Part shown: positions 44,587 through 54,211 of the stretch, in pieces | Layout of the letters: each line of letters starts with the position of its first letter | How positions within the stretch are numbered: the first letter of the stretch is position 1 | Assembly (NCBI GenBank): GCA_027627705.1 | Contig: CP091242.1 | Location: 2,406,677 to 2,470,676 of the forward strand | Reading direction: 5' to 3' | Origin: Hyphomonadaceae bacterium BL14 | GTDB taxonomy: Bacteria; Pseudomonadota; Alphaproteobacteria; Caulobacterales; Maricaulaceae | DNA length: 64,000 nt | The notes under the pieces: generated by a model | The model's database searches: none | Told to the model about the DNA's origin: nothing | The model's input: only the letters and a program-made list of their open reading frames with translations | Position numbers and translations under genes: made by a program

Positions 44587-47070
44587 TCACGCCGGGCCGG
44601 GCTGCTCGCCCGTGCGGGGTGCCAGGCCGAGTTCGGGGACCGCTGCCCCGGCCTCGGCGATGAGCGGCAGGTGGCAGGTCACCCGGGTGCCCTCGCCCGG
44701 GGCGCTTTCCAGCGCCACCCAGCCGCCATGCAGGCGGACGATGTCATTGACCAGCGCCAGACCCAGCCCAGCCCCGCCGCCCTCGCCGCGTTCAAAACGC
44801 TCGAACACATGGGCCTGACGCTCGGCGGCGATGCCTGCGCCATCGTCGGAGACCCAGAGCGCGATCTCGCCATCCTCGACCCCCGCACCGATCTCCACCT
44901 GTCCGCCCGGCTCGATATGATCGAGGGCATTGGTCAGAAGATTGTACAGCACCTGCTTGAGCCGCTTGGCGTCGGCGCGCGCCACGGGAAGGTCATCCGG
45001 CGCGGCCTGAGAGATGCGCACACCTGCATGCTCGGACCGGGTCACGATCAGCTCGGCGGTTTCCGCGATCAGCTCGGCCAGATGCACATCGTCCAGCTCC
45101 AGCTCCAGCTGGCCCGCATCGATGGCGGCGATGTCCAGAATGTCGTCGATCAGCTTGCCCAGCTGGCCCGAAGCCTGCTGGATCGCCGACATGTGCTCGG
45201 CCTGGCGCTCGGACAGGGGACCGGCGAAGCCGCCTGCCAGCAAATCTGCATAGCCGTGAATGGTGGTCAGCGGCGTGCGCAGCTGATAGCTCACATGCTC
45301 GACAAACCCGGTCTTGATCTTTTCTGATTCCTGCAAGGCCTCGGCCCGGTCGCGCAAGGCGGCTTCCACCCGGCGGCTGTCGGTGATGTCGTCCCAGGCG
45401 ATCAGCGTGGCACCATCGGGCAAGGGGCGGGTCAGCCAGGTCAGGGTGGACTGGTCGGTGCGCCGGATCTCGCCGGAGACGGGCGTGCGCGCGTCGGGGC
45501 TGGGGTCGGTGATGCGGGCCTTGAGCGCCCGCCAGGCGTCGGCATTGGGATACAGGCCCATGCAAGTCTCGGCCACCGCATCGAAGGGCGCATCGTCCAG
45601 ACTGTCCGGATCCAGCGACCACAGGGTCTCGAACGCCGCGTTGCGCAGTTTCAGCCGTCCGTCCGAGCCGAACACCGCCACCGCCTCGTGCAGCTTGTCG
45701 AGGGTGGCGCGCTGGACCTTGATCAGCGTGTTATAGCGCGCCTGCAGCGCCAGCTGGTCGGTCATATCCTCGAAGATGACCAGCAAGCCGCCCATCAGGT
45801 GACGCTGGCGCGCCACACGCAGCATGCGCCCGTCGGGCAGGGCCCACAGCTCGTCGGGCATGTCGGTGTCGGGCGTGGATTCGTAGAGGGCCAGCTCGGC
45901 CGCCTTCCAGCGCCCGTAATCCTCCTGCTCGGGCAGGCGGCGCTTTTCCCGCAACCGGTCCAGCAGGGCCGAATGGGCGGGGCGCTCGTTGAGCATCGCC
46001 TCTTCCAGCGCAAACAGGCGTACGAAGGCCTGATTATAGAAGACCAGCCGCTTGGCCCGGTCGAAAATGGCCACGGCCTCGGCCATGTGGTTGAGGGTCT
46101 GGTCGTGCGCCTGACGGAAGCGCTTGAGGGCTGCGCGCGCCTCCTCGGCCTCGGTGACGTCCACGGCGAAACCGGCCGCGCCGCCGCTCACCGGATAGAC
46201 ATGGAAGGCCATGATGCGCCGCTGACCGCCGGCCACGGCCCCGCGCACGCTGAGGCGCGGGGACCCGGCGCGCAGGGCGTCCAGCGTCTGCTCGGCCAGC
46301 GTCGGCTCCAGCAGCACCTGCTCGTCCACAGCGTCGGCAGGGCTTTGCGCCTCGACAGCGCGGGCATAGGCCTCATTGACCCAGATCAGGCGTCCGGCAG
46401 CATTCATGCGCCAGGCCGGGGCCGGATTGCGCGCCGCCATGTCGTGACTGGCGGCGGGGTCGGCGTCTGAGAGCTTGCGGGTTTCTTCCACCCGCCCCTT
46501 TGCGCCGGTCTCCTCCATTTCGCGGATGGACGCATCGGTCAGCCACACCGCCAGCTGGCGGCCTGCCGCGCGCCCGTCCACTTCCAGCGTGCGTCCCGAC
46601 GGCCCGGCAATGGTCAGCGAAAAGGTCTGGCCGGTGTCCATCAGGCGGCGCAGGCGCTGGCATAACGTCGTCGCCTCGCCGCGCGCGCTGCGCGCCTCAA
46701 AATCGGCAATACCATCGAGAATTTCGCGCCCCGCATCCCCGCTGGCCGCAGCACCCTGACCCAGATCGGCGAACTGCACCATGGCGGCCAGTGCGGCGGG
46801 CGAGCCGAAAATGCCCGGCCGGCCCCAGTCCTTGGAATCCGGATCGGGCGGGGTTTCCCACACGAGGATGAGGCCGGGATGGGCGCCCAGCACGCCACCG
46901 GCGCGCTCCAGCCGGTCTTCCAGCTGCGCCATGCGGGCACGCCACTCGGCCCGTGCGGCCCGTGCGCCTGCGGTCATGCGATAGGCCCACACGCCTGCGG
47001 ACAGGGCGAACGCCACCGCGCCTCCGGTGACGATCAGTGTGGCGAGCTGGATCGGCCCGTCATCCGTCAT
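44587..47070 (-). CDS. divL: Cell-cycle histidine-kinase-like protein DivL (tyrosine in the H-box)
   Basis: 827 residues. One N-terminal helix (about 9-32), several PAS-like segments (215-310, 325-440, 450-570), then a dimerisation/phospho-acceptor helix and HATPase domain. The H-box reads EHVSYQLRTPLTT: Tyr595 sits where kinases have His (SHELRTP). That swap is the DivL hallmark (Tyr550 in Caulobacter). The ATPase domain keeps the N-box (NLLTNALDH) and G-box (DDGAGI). DivL promotes CckA kinase activity and so CtrA phosphorylation, and is inhibited by DivK~P. The tyrosine codon TAT is at 45286-45288. Confidence 0.92.
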   Translation of the reverse strand: MTDDGPIQLATLIVTGGAVAFALSAGVWAYRMTAGARAARAEWRARMAQLEDRLERAGGVLGAHPGLILVWETPPDPDSKDWGRPGIFGSPAALAAMVQFADLGQGAAASGDAGREILDGIADFEARSARGEATTLCQRLRRLMDTGQTFSLTIAGPSGRTLEVDGRAAGRQLAVWLTDASIREMEETGAKGRVEETRKLSDADPAASHDMAARNPAPAWRMNAAGRLIWVNEAYARAVEAQSPADAVDEQVLLEPTLAEQTLDALRAGSPRLSVRGAVAGGQRRIMAFHVYPVSGGAAGFAVDVTEAEEARAALKRFRQAHDQTLNHMAEAVAIFDRAKRLVFYNQAFVRLFALEEAMLNERPAHSALLDRLREKRRLPEQEDYGRWKAAELALYESTPDTDMPDELWALPDGRMLRVARQRHLMGGLLVIFEDMTDQLALQARYNTLIKVQRATLDKLHEAVAVFGSDGRLKLRNAAFETLWSLDPDSLDDAPFDAVAETCMGLYPNADAWRALKARITDPSPDARTPVSGEIRRTDQSTLTWLTRPLPDGATLIAWDDITDSRRVEAALRDRAEALQESEKIKTGFVEHVSYQLRTPLTTIHGYADLLAGGFAGPLSERQAEHMSAIQQASGQLGKLIDDILDIAAIDAGQLELELDDVHLAELIAETAELIVTRSEHAGVRISQAAPDDLPVARADAKRLKQVLYNLLTNALDHIEPGGQVEIGAGVEDGEIALWVSDDGAGIAAERQAHVFERFERGEGGGAGLGLALVNDIVRLHGGWVALESAPGEGTRVTCHLPLIAEAGAAVPELGLAPRTGEQPGPA

Positions 47071-47271
47071 GCGGTCTTGCGCCCCGATATCTGGCCAGCC
47101 CTGCGCCCATCGCGGACGAGGCTTTTCGAATCACATCTTACCGGAAGGCGAATCGCGATGCGACACACCACGCTTCGAACCCGTCAGGGTTCGCAAGCGC
47201 GACGGCGCGCCCGCAGCTTTAGCGAGGACCGCGATGCAACGGACGGGGCTGAGCACAGGGAGACATCCCCC

Positions 47272-47715
47272 TTACCTCACCCGCACCAGACCTTGCGTAA
47301 ACTCAAACAGCACTACGCATCCGGTCAGCCGCGAGCCCGGCTCCAGCGGGGCGAAGCGCCAGCCGCGCACGGCCCGCTCGGCTTCGGTATTGAAGCTGCC
47401 GCCCGGCACGCCGCGCGCCACGTGCACCTGGTCCGTCGCGCCCGTCTCGGTCACGTCGAACTGGACCACAGTCCAGCCCTGCAGGCCGCGGGACCAGCCG
47501 CGGGCGGGATAGTCGGGCAGGCGTGCCTCCACGGCGCTGAGCTGCGCCCCCGAACAGCCTGATGCGTCGGCTGCCCGCTCCACATTGGGGGGTGTCGGCA
47601 TGTCGGACAGAACCCGAAACGGTTGATCGCGCGGATCGGACAGGGGGCTGGCACCGCCGCAACCGGCCAGTGCCAGCACACCGCAGGTGACAAGAAGGGA
47701 GCGCAGTGTGGTCAT
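47272..47715 (-). CDS. Lipoprotein with TonB C-terminal domain
   Basis: 147 residues from ATG 47715. A lipoprotein signal peptide with lipobox LALAGC puts the lipidated residue at Cys19; Gly-Gly follows, so outer-membrane sorting is expected. Residues 70-145 match the TonB C-terminal fold: LPDYPARGWSRGLQGWTVVQFDV, ATDQVHVARGVPGG, FNTEAERAVRGWRFAPL. Ordinary TonB is held in the inner membrane by an N-terminal helix with a Pro-rich linker; here both are absent. No ExbBD genes adjoin. It precedes divL on the same strand, 201 bp away. Confidence 0.78.
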   Translation of the reverse strand: MTTLRSLLVTCGVLALAGCGGASPLSDPRDQPFRVLSDMPTPPNVERAADASGCSGAQLSAVEARLPDYPARGWSRGLQGWTVVQFDVTETGATDQVHVARGVPGGSFNTEAERAVRGWRFAPLEPGSRLTGCVVLFEFTQGLVRVR

Positions 47716-47798
47716 TGGCCGACAGTGACGGTCACAAGGCGTGCCATCAAGCCGGTCCGGCACCCACAGAGCGCCCGGCGCGGCCATTACCGGGTGTG

Positions 47799-49511
47799 TC
47801 AGGCCACGCGCACCACACTGACGAATGTCTCCACGTCCCGTGTGAGCGAGCCGATCTCGGCGTCCACCTTGCGGGCGGCGTCGTCGATGAGCTGGGAAAC
47901 ATCGGCGGTGCGCGACGCCAGACGGTCAACCTCGCCGACATCGCTGCGCACTTCCAGCGCCTTCTGGGCAACCCGGTCAACCGCCGTGGCGATTTCGCCG
48001 GTCGCCGCGCCTTGCTGCTCCACCGCCGCAGCCACAGCCGTGGCGATCTGATCCATTTCCTCGATGGTGCGGGCAATGCCGCCTATCGCCTCCAACGAGC
48101 GGGTGGCGGTTTCCTGCATCAGGCCGATCTGGGCGCTGATCTCCTCGGTCGCCTTGGCCGTCTGGCTGGCGAGCTGTTTGACCTCGGTGGCGACGACGGC
48201 GAATCCTTTGCCCGCCTCACCGGCCCGGGCCGCTTCAATCGTGGCGTTAAGGGCGAGCAGATTGGTCTGCTCGGCAATCGCCTGGATCAGAACGACCACC
48301 TCGCCAATCCGCCGCGAGGCGTCCGCCAGTTCGGCCAGCCGCTCGTTCGACATGGACGCCTCGCCCACGGCGCGCGAGGCGATCGAGGAGGCGGTTCCGA
48401 CCTGCCGCCCGATTTCCTCGATGGAGGCTGCGAGCTCCTGGGCGGCGCTGGCCACGGACTGAACCTCCTTGGCCGTCGCGTCCACCGCCTGCGCTGCCGA
48501 GGCGGTGCGCTGTGCGGTGTCGCTGGCCGCTCCGCGCAGTTCGGCCGAGCCGGACAGCATCGCGTTGGCCGTATGGCTGACATTGCTCAGCGCCGAATCG
48601 GCAGACTCGCTGAAGGTGCGGGCCGCCGATTCGGTCTGATGGGCCCGTGCGCGGGCGGCTTCATCCGTCTGGCGATTGCTTTCCTCCAGCTCTCGGGCTG
48701 CCAGCAGCTTGCTGCACAGCGCCTGGACCGTCTGGGCCAGCTGGCCGATCTCATCAGCCCGGGCGGTGTGCGGCACGTGCGTTTGCAGATCGCCTGCCGC
48801 GACCTCGCCCAGCCGGCCGGTGACCGCATCCAGCGGATTGAGCAGGCGCCCGACCAGCACAAACAGGGCCCCCAGCAGTACAATCAGGACCAGCGCGGCG
48901 GCCCCGAGCATGTTGAGCATCAGGGACTGTTTGGCCGCCTCGATGCGCTCGATCGGCTCGCCCACGAACAGAATGCCCGTGACCCGCCCCGATGCGTCGG
49001 TGGTCGGGAAATACCCCGTCATGAAGGTCCGCCCGAACAGGGTCGCAACCCCGTAGAAGGCTTCACCGCGGCGCAGGAAGGGCTGGGCCGGGTGGTCCGG
49101 GGCCAGCGATGTGCCCACGGCGCGCGCGCCATCCTCGCGCATGACGGTAGTGGATTGGCGCACGAAGGCACCGCTGTCTGCCTCATAGGAAAACAAGGTC
49201 GCCACGCCGCCGCCAAACGAGGATGAGCGGTCAACAATCGCGTGCCCGTCCAGTTCAGGCAGGCCGGGCAGGGTGAAGCCGGTCAGGCGGTGGCCATCGC
49301 TGCGCAGGCTGGTGCCGGGGATCTCTTCGGCGGTGTTGCGCGCCAGGCCGCTGATGCGCGCCTCGATGTCTGCGCGCACCTGGCTGTCGAAGGCGGAGGA
49401 TATGACCAGGAATGCGGCCACGCTCACGGCCGCCACCGCCGCGATCACGCTGGCCGCGGCCAGCATGATGATGTTCATCCGCAAGGAACGAGGGCTGATG
49501 CGATCCAGCAT
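47799..49511 (-). CDS. Methyl-accepting chemotaxis protein with periplasmic cache-type sensor
   Basis: 570 residues. Helix 1 at about 12-36, a periplasmic single-cache-like domain (40-185, with the [20 protein letters not shown] end seen in sCache proteins), helix 2 at 195-218 ([21 protein letters not shown]), HAMP, then the signalling domain whose hairpin tip is [35 protein letters not shown]. It reports ligand state to CheA/CheW. No che genes are nearby, so it feeds a cluster elsewhere. No C-terminal CheR-binding pentapeptide. Confidence 0.92.
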   Translation of the reverse strand: MLDRISPRSLRMNIIMLAAASVIAAVAAVSVAAFLVISSAFDSQVRADIEARISGLARNTAEEIPGTSLRSDGHRLTGFTLPGLPELDGHAIVDRSSSFGGGVATLFSYEADSGAFVRQSTTVMREDGARAVGTSLAPDHPAQPFLRRGEAFYGVATLFGRTFMTGYFPTTDASGRVTGILFVGEPIERIEAAKQSLMLNMLGAAALVLIVLLGALFVLVGRLLNPLDAVTGRLGEVAAGDLQTHVPHTARADEIGQLAQTVQALCSKLLAARELEESNRQTDEAARARAHQTESAARTFSESADSALSNVSHTANAMLSGSAELRGAASDTAQRTASAAQAVDATAKEVQSVASAAQELAASIEEIGRQVGTASSIASRAVGEASMSNERLAELADASRRIGEVVVLIQAIAEQTNLLALNATIEAARAGEAGKGFAVVATEVKQLASQTAKATEEISAQIGLMQETATRSLEAIGGIARTIEEMDQIATAVAAAVEQQGAATGEIATAVDRVAQKALEVRSDVGEVDRLASRTADVSQLIDDAARKVDAEIGSLTRDVETFVSVVRVA

Positions 49512-49689
49512 GGCTGACTCCCGATCATGGTTACTCTGGCGATAACGCCGGGGTCAGGTTAAAAAACGATGTTGCAAGCGTGCGGGCAGGGGCGTCGCAA
49601 GGCCGGGCCGCCGCTGAGTTTGGCCGGTCAGCCACACCGGCTGAGATTGTCATGTGCCAACGGCGCGCCGAGCCATTACCTTACCCTTC

Positions 49690-52236
49690 ATGACCCGTGC
49701 CGAGCGCCGCCTGGCGGCCCAGATTGTCCGTGCCCGCGCCGCGCTCCTGTGGGAGCGCGCGGCGCCGGTGCTGGCACCTGTTCTGGCGGCGCTGGCCGTG
49801 TATCTGGTCCTGGCGCTGTTCGGCGTGTTTGAACGCTTTGGCGATCCGTGGCGCCTGCTGACCTTGCTGACGCTTGTCGTGGCGGGGGCCTGGGGTGTTT
49901 TGCGGGCGCGTGCAGGCTGGCGATTGCCATCGCTCAGCGAGGCCGAGCGGCGGGTTGAAGATGATTCCGGTCTGGATGGCCGGCCCTTCGAGGCCATGCG
50001 CGACGCGCCGGCCTCGGGCTCGCACGATTGGTGGGCGGCGCACCGCGCGCGGATGGCTGCCCGGCTGACAGGGGCCCGCGCCCGCCGCCCCAAAGCTGCC
50101 TGGGCGGCCATAGACCCGCTGGGCCTGCGCGTCTTCGCCCTGATCGTGATCGGCTGCGCCGCTTTCCTGGCGGGCGATCTTACGGTGCCGCGCCTGGGCG
50201 ATGCCTTCGCGCCGCGCCTGATGGCAGGCGGGTCTGTCGCCGGGACCAGTGTCGAGATGTGGATCGAGCCGCCGGCCTATACCGGCCGGCCCGTGATCTA
50301 CCTGCGCGACCGGCGCGAGGCGCGCGCGCCTGCCGGGTCGGTGCTGGCGGTCCGGCTGGCCGGAACCGGGCGGACCCCCTCAGTCCATGGGGCGCCGTCC
50401 GAGATCGAGACCCTGCCCGGCGATGTGCGCCTCCTGCGCATTACCCCCGAGGGTGATGGCGAGATCCTGATCCGCGCCGGCGGCTGGCGCGAGCGGGTGA
50501 CTCTGGAGCTGGTTGAAGACCGGCCACCGCAAGTGCGCCTGGCGGCCGAGCCGTCCGGCGATGCTCAAGGGCGCCTGGTGCTGGAGCTCTACGCCGAGGA
50601 TGACTACGGGGTGGAGGCGCTGGTGTTCGCCTTCGCGGCGGAAGCCGGGGGCGCGGCCGAAGAGATTGAGATTCCCGCCGGGTCGGTCACCACAGCAGGC
50701 GAGGGCGGGTTGCAGACCGTGCGCCTGGACCTGTCGCGCCACCGGCTGGCGGGCGAGCGGGCGCAGGCGCGGCTCATCGCCGTGGATGCGCTGGGCCAGC
50801 GTGGCTCCTCTGGCGACATCGCCCTGACCCTGCCCCAGCGCGTGTTTCTGGACCCGCTGGCGCGCGCCGTGGCATCCGAGCGCCGGCGTTTTCTGACCGA
50901 CGAGGCGGACTATGCGCCCATGCCCGATCTCGCCTCGGTGATCACGCTGGCCGGAGCGTTTCTGGACGATGAACCCGAACGCCGGATCGAGCGCGCCCCG
51001 CCGGGCGTGCAGCGTCTGGCGCTGGCGCTGGATGCGGTCAGCGACGCGCCCCATCGCTATTTTGATGACCCGGTGGTCTGGATGGGCCTGCGCACTGCCC
51101 TGCAGCAGGTGCGCCGGGCGCGAGAGCGTGAGGCGCTGGGTCATCTGGAGGAGGATTTGTGGCAGATCGCCCTGCGCGCGGAGCTGGGCAGTCTGGCCGA
51201 CGCGGAAGAGGCCCTGCGGGCTGCTGAGCAGGCACTGATGGATGCGCTGGCGCGTGGCGCCGACCCCATCGAGCTGGCCGCCCTGTTCGATGCGTTCGAG
51301 CGCGCGGTGCAGGTTTACATGCAGGCACTGGCCCGCGAAGCCGCCGAGGCCGGCCGCTTCGCAGAGGGCGGGGCGGGTGGCGGCATGAGCGGCATGGATT
51401 CCGACAGCCTGCAGGCGCTGATGGACGCGATTCGTGAGGCCGCCGAACTGGGCGATGAGACCGGCTCGCGCCGGGCGCTGGCCCAGCTGACCGAGATGCT
51501 GCGCAACATGCAGATTACCCTGTCCCAGGGCGGGCGCGGCGAGGGCCAGGACAGCGCCATGGCGCGGGCCTTGCGCGAAGCCCTCGAAGAGCTCTCCGAA
51601 GCCATTGGTGAGCAGCGCGCCCTGACCGAAGACACGTTCAATCGCGACCGCCAGTCGGGCGGCGGCGGAGCGCCGCGTCCGCCGGGCACCGAGGCGACGC
51701 CCGGCGAGGAAGAGGCGGGCGAGGCGCAAGACGGTGCAGGCGCAGGCGATGAGGACCGGGAGGATGCGCAAGGCGGTGGCCCGGGCTTCGGCGACCTTGC
51801 CGAACGTCAGCGGGCGCTGGAAGAGGGTCTGGATGCGGCGCAGGACGCTCTGGACGGCGCTGCGGCAGGCGACGCAGCACGCGCGGCCCTGGATGAAGCC
51901 CGGCGCGCGATGGATGCGGCTGCGCGCGCCCTGCGCGAGGGCGACAGCGAAGGTGCCCTGCGCCAGCAGGACGATGCCCTGCGCGCCCTGCGTGACGCCT
52001 CGCGCGAAGCCGCCGAGGCGCTGGAGCGCGAAGCGGAGGGCGATGCCGAAGGCAGCGATCCGCTGGGCCGAGGTGCGGCCGGCGGCACCGAGGGCGAAAC
52101 CACTGTCCCCAGTGAAGCCGAGCGCCAGCGCGCCCGTGACATTCTGGAAGAATTGCGCCGCCGCGCCGCCGAACGCGGACGCCCCCAGGAAGAGCTCGAC
52201 TATATCGACCGCCTGCTGGAGCGCTTCCGCCGGTAG
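49690..52236 (+). CDS. TIGR02302 family membrane protein (DUF4175)
   Basis: About 848 residues from ATG 49690; an in-frame start 12 codons upstream is possible. Two membrane helices at about 30-75 (LAPVLAALAVYLVLALFGVF; LLTLLTLVVAGAWGVL) and a third near 145-165. A central Ig-like beta region (about 180-350) is followed by a very long, charged, Glu/Ala/Arg-rich helical part with Gly-rich breaks (AEGGAGGGMSGMDSDSLQALM). The layout is that of TIGR02302, nearly restricted to alphaproteobacteria. Function unknown. It ends IDRLLERFRR, the family's usual tail. Confidence 0.85.
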   Translation: MTRAERRLAAQIVRARAALLWERAAPVLAPVLAALAVYLVLALFGVFERFGDPWRLLTLLTLVVAGAWGVLRARAGWRLPSLSEAERRVEDDSGLDGRPFEAMRDAPASGSHDWWAAHRARMAARLTGARARRPKAAWAAIDPLGLRVFALIVIGCAAFLAGDLTVPRLGDAFAPRLMAGGSVAGTSVEMWIEPPAYTGRPVIYLRDRREARAPAGSVLAVRLAGTGRTPSVHGAPSEIETLPGDVRLLRITPEGDGEILIRAGGWRERVTLELVEDRPPQVRLAAEPSGDAQGRLVLELYAEDDYGVEALVFAFAAEAGGAAEEIEIPAGSVTTAGEGGLQTVRLDLSRHRLAGERAQARLIAVDALGQRGSSGDIALTLPQRVFLDPLARAVASERRRFLTDEADYAPMPDLASVITLAGAFLDDEPERRIERAPPGVQRLALALDAVSDAPHRYFDDPVVWMGLRTALQQVRRAREREALGHLEEDLWQIALRAELGSLADAEEALRAAEQALMDALARGADPIELAALFDAFERAVQVYMQALAREAAEAGRFAEGGAGGGMSGMDSDSLQALMDAIREAAELGDETGSRRALAQLTEMLRNMQITLSQGGRGEGQDSAMARALREALEELSEAIGEQRALTEDTFNRDRQSGGGGAPRPPGTEATPGEEEAGEAQDGAGAGDEDREDAQGGGPGFGDLAERQRALEEGLDAAQDALDGAAAGDAARAALDEARRAMDAAARALREGDSEGALRQQDDALRALRDASREAAEALEREAEGDAEGSDPLGRGAAGGTEGETTVPSEAERQRARDILEELRRRAAERGRPQEELDYIDRLLERFRR

Positions 52237-52255
52237 GCGGGCAAGCTGCAAGCCT

Positions 52256-52666
52256 TCAGCGCACCGCGGCCTTCAGGATCGCGCCGACAATGGCCAGCGC
52301 CGCGCGGTATTGCTCCATGGTTTCAGGCTTGCGCACCGATGAGACCACGTTGGGAAAGCTGGAAGAGGCACGCTGCAGGCGCGCCACATCGCCTGAAAAC
52401 ACAATCACCGGGATGCGCGCCAGCGCGTCGTCATCCAGCAGGCGGTCCAGCAGCCAGAGCCCGTCTTCGCCGGTCAGATTGAGATCCAGCACGATACAGT
52501 CGGGTGCCGGGCCGGCCTGGAGCTGGGCGAGCGCCCCGGCCCCTTCCAGCGCCCGGTCGATTCGCGCTGCGCCGGCTTCCTCGCGCAGCATCTTTGAGAA
52601 CAGGAAGGCGTCCTGCTCGTCATCTTCGACCAGGAGCACGCGGGCTCCGGCTGCATCCTTGATCAT
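52256..52666 (-). CDS. Stand-alone receiver-domain response regulator
   Basis: 136 residues with one receiver domain: acidic pair Asp15-Asp16 (LLVEDDEQDAFLF), phospho-acceptor Asp61 (CIVLDLNLTGEDG) and Lys113 (VRKPETM). The EDDEQDAFL-F and DLNLTGEDG patterns are of the Rcp1/phytochrome-associated type of single-domain regulators. No output domain and no adjacent kinase, so the partner is unknown. It lies 98 bp downstream of aroA on the same strand. Confidence 0.9.
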   Translation of the reverse strand: MIKDAAGARVLLVEDDEQDAFLFSKMLREEAGAARIDRALEGAGALAQLQAGPAPDCIVLDLNLTGEDGLWLLDRLLDDDALARIPVIVFSGDVARLQRASSSFPNVVSSVRKPETMEQYRAALAIVGAILKAAVR

Positions 52667-52764
52667 GGCATGCCCATCAAGCTCTGTCTTCGTGACGCGA
52701 TGCTAGGACCTCAAGCGCCGGAGGCAAAGGCGTAATTCTGCTTGGCCCCGGTCCGCTGCTCCGG

Positions 52765-54099
52765 TCAGGCCAGGTCCGCACCCAGCTGGGCCATGTCGTC
52801 AAAGAAGCCAGGATAGCTGGTGGCGATCATGGCCACATCATCCACCGTGACCGCCTCGCGTGCGCCGAGACCCATAATAAGCCCACTCATGGCGAGGCGA
52901 TGGTCGTGGCGGGTCTCCACACGCCCCCCGCCCGGAACGCCGCCCGCGCCGCAGCCATGCACCACCAGATAATCCCCGCCCAGCTCGATTTTCACGCCAT
53001 TGGCAGCAAGCATGGCGGCGGATGCGGCCAGCCGGTCGCTTTCCTTGGCGCGCAGCTCGGCCAGCCCTTTCATCACGGTCACCCCTTCGGCGAAGGCGGC
53101 GATCACAGCCAGGATGGGATATTCGTCGATCATGGACGGCGCGCGGCTTTCGTCGATCTCGAGGCCCGTCAGCATGCCTGAGCGCGCCGACATATCCACC
53201 AGATGCTCCCCGGCGCAGGTGCCGGCCGGTGTGATGGTCAGGTCCGCGCCCATCTCCTGCAGCACGGCGTAGAGGCCCGAACGCGCCGGATTGTCCATGA
53301 CGCCGGTCAGCGTCACCGCGCTGCCTTCAGTCACCAGCGCCGCCGCAATGGCGAAAGCGGCCGAGGACGGATCGCCCGGCACCGCAAGATCATGAGGCGT
53401 CAGCACCCGCCCGCCACGCACCCGCACAATCAGGCCGGCCCCGTCGGGTGCCGCGTCCATGTCGGCCCCGTACAGAAGACCCATGGTCTCGGTATGGCCG
53501 CGCGTGGCGTGGGCCTCGCGCACAATGGTTTCTCCCTGGGCGCCCAGCCCGGCCAGCAGGATGGCGCTCTTGACCTGGGCCGACGCCACGGGCGGGGCGT
53601 AATCGATGGGTTTCAGCTGGCTGGAGCCGAACAGGCGCGCGGGCAGGCGACCGCTGTGTGATTCGCTGCGCGCCCCCATCGCCGCCAGCGGGTCCAGCAC
53701 GCGGGCCATGGGCCGCGCTGACAGGCTGGCGTCTCCGGTAAACACCGCCTCCAGATCAAAGCGCGCTGCCGCACCCATCAGCAGGCGCACACCCGTGCCC
53801 GCATTGCCCAGGTCCAGCGGCCCTGCCGGGCTGGTCCAGCGTCCGTGTCCGGTGACCGTCCAGACACCAGGGCCGTCCCGGCGCACGTCCGCGCCGAGCG
53901 CCGCGACCGCACCGGCCGTGGCCATCACATCGGCGCTTTCCAGAAGGTTGGTGATGCGGCTGGTCCCGGCGGCCAGCGCGGAAAACATCAGTGCGCGATG
54001 CGACACCGATTTGTCTGGCGCAGCTGCCAGCGCTCCGGTCAAGCGCTTGGCGGGACGGGCGGTTCTCGGTCCGGTGGGAGGCGGGGAGGCGGCTGTCAT
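52765..54099 (-). CDS. aroA: 5-enolpyruvylshikimate-3-phosphate synthase
   Basis: 444 residues from ATG 54099. Motifs: DKSVSHRALMFSALA, LGNAGTGVRLLMG, SLSARPMARVLDPL, SAQVKSAILLAGL, PGDPSSAAFAIAAAL, RAPSMIDEYPILAVIAAFAEG, ELRAKESDRLA and DHRLAMSGLIMG. It joins shikimate-3-phosphate and PEP in the shikimate pathway. The sequence is of the class II type seen in Agrobacterium CP4, but with Gly instead of Ala in GNAGTG. The cmk and rpsA genes that usually follow aroA in this group are not next to it. The start is divergent from the TIGR02300 gene. Confidence 0.95.
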   Translation of the reverse strand: MTAASPPPTGPRTARPAKRLTGALAAAPDKSVSHRALMFSALAAGTSRITNLLESADVMATAGAVAALGADVRRDGPGVWTVTGHGRWTSPAGPLDLGNAGTGVRLLMGAAARFDLEAVFTGDASLSARPMARVLDPLAAMGARSESHSGRLPARLFGSSQLKPIDYAPPVASAQVKSAILLAGLGAQGETIVREAHATRGHTETMGLLYGADMDAAPDGAGLIVRVRGGRVLTPHDLAVPGDPSSAAFAIAAALVTEGSAVTLTGVMDNPARSGLYAVLQEMGADLTITPAGTCAGEHLVDMSARSGMLTGLEIDESRAPSMIDEYPILAVIAAFAEGVTVMKGLAELRAKESDRLAASAAMLAANGVKIELGGDYLVVHGCGAGGVPGGGRVETRHDHRLAMSGLIMGLGAREAVTVDDVAMIATSYPGFFDDMAQLGADLA

Positions 54100-54211
54100 G
54101 GGGTCGCTTGCGGTCCGGGTGCGGAAAAAGGTCAAATCGGGTTTTGACAGCGCGCGTTTAACGTGGCAACTGGCGCGCCGATTTAAAGACGCCAACCAGC
54201 GCTGAAGGACA

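Noticed and set aside
50380-52251. 623-codon minus-strand frame opposite the TIGR02302 gene
   Set aside because: Antisense shadow in a codon-biased region; no recognisable features.
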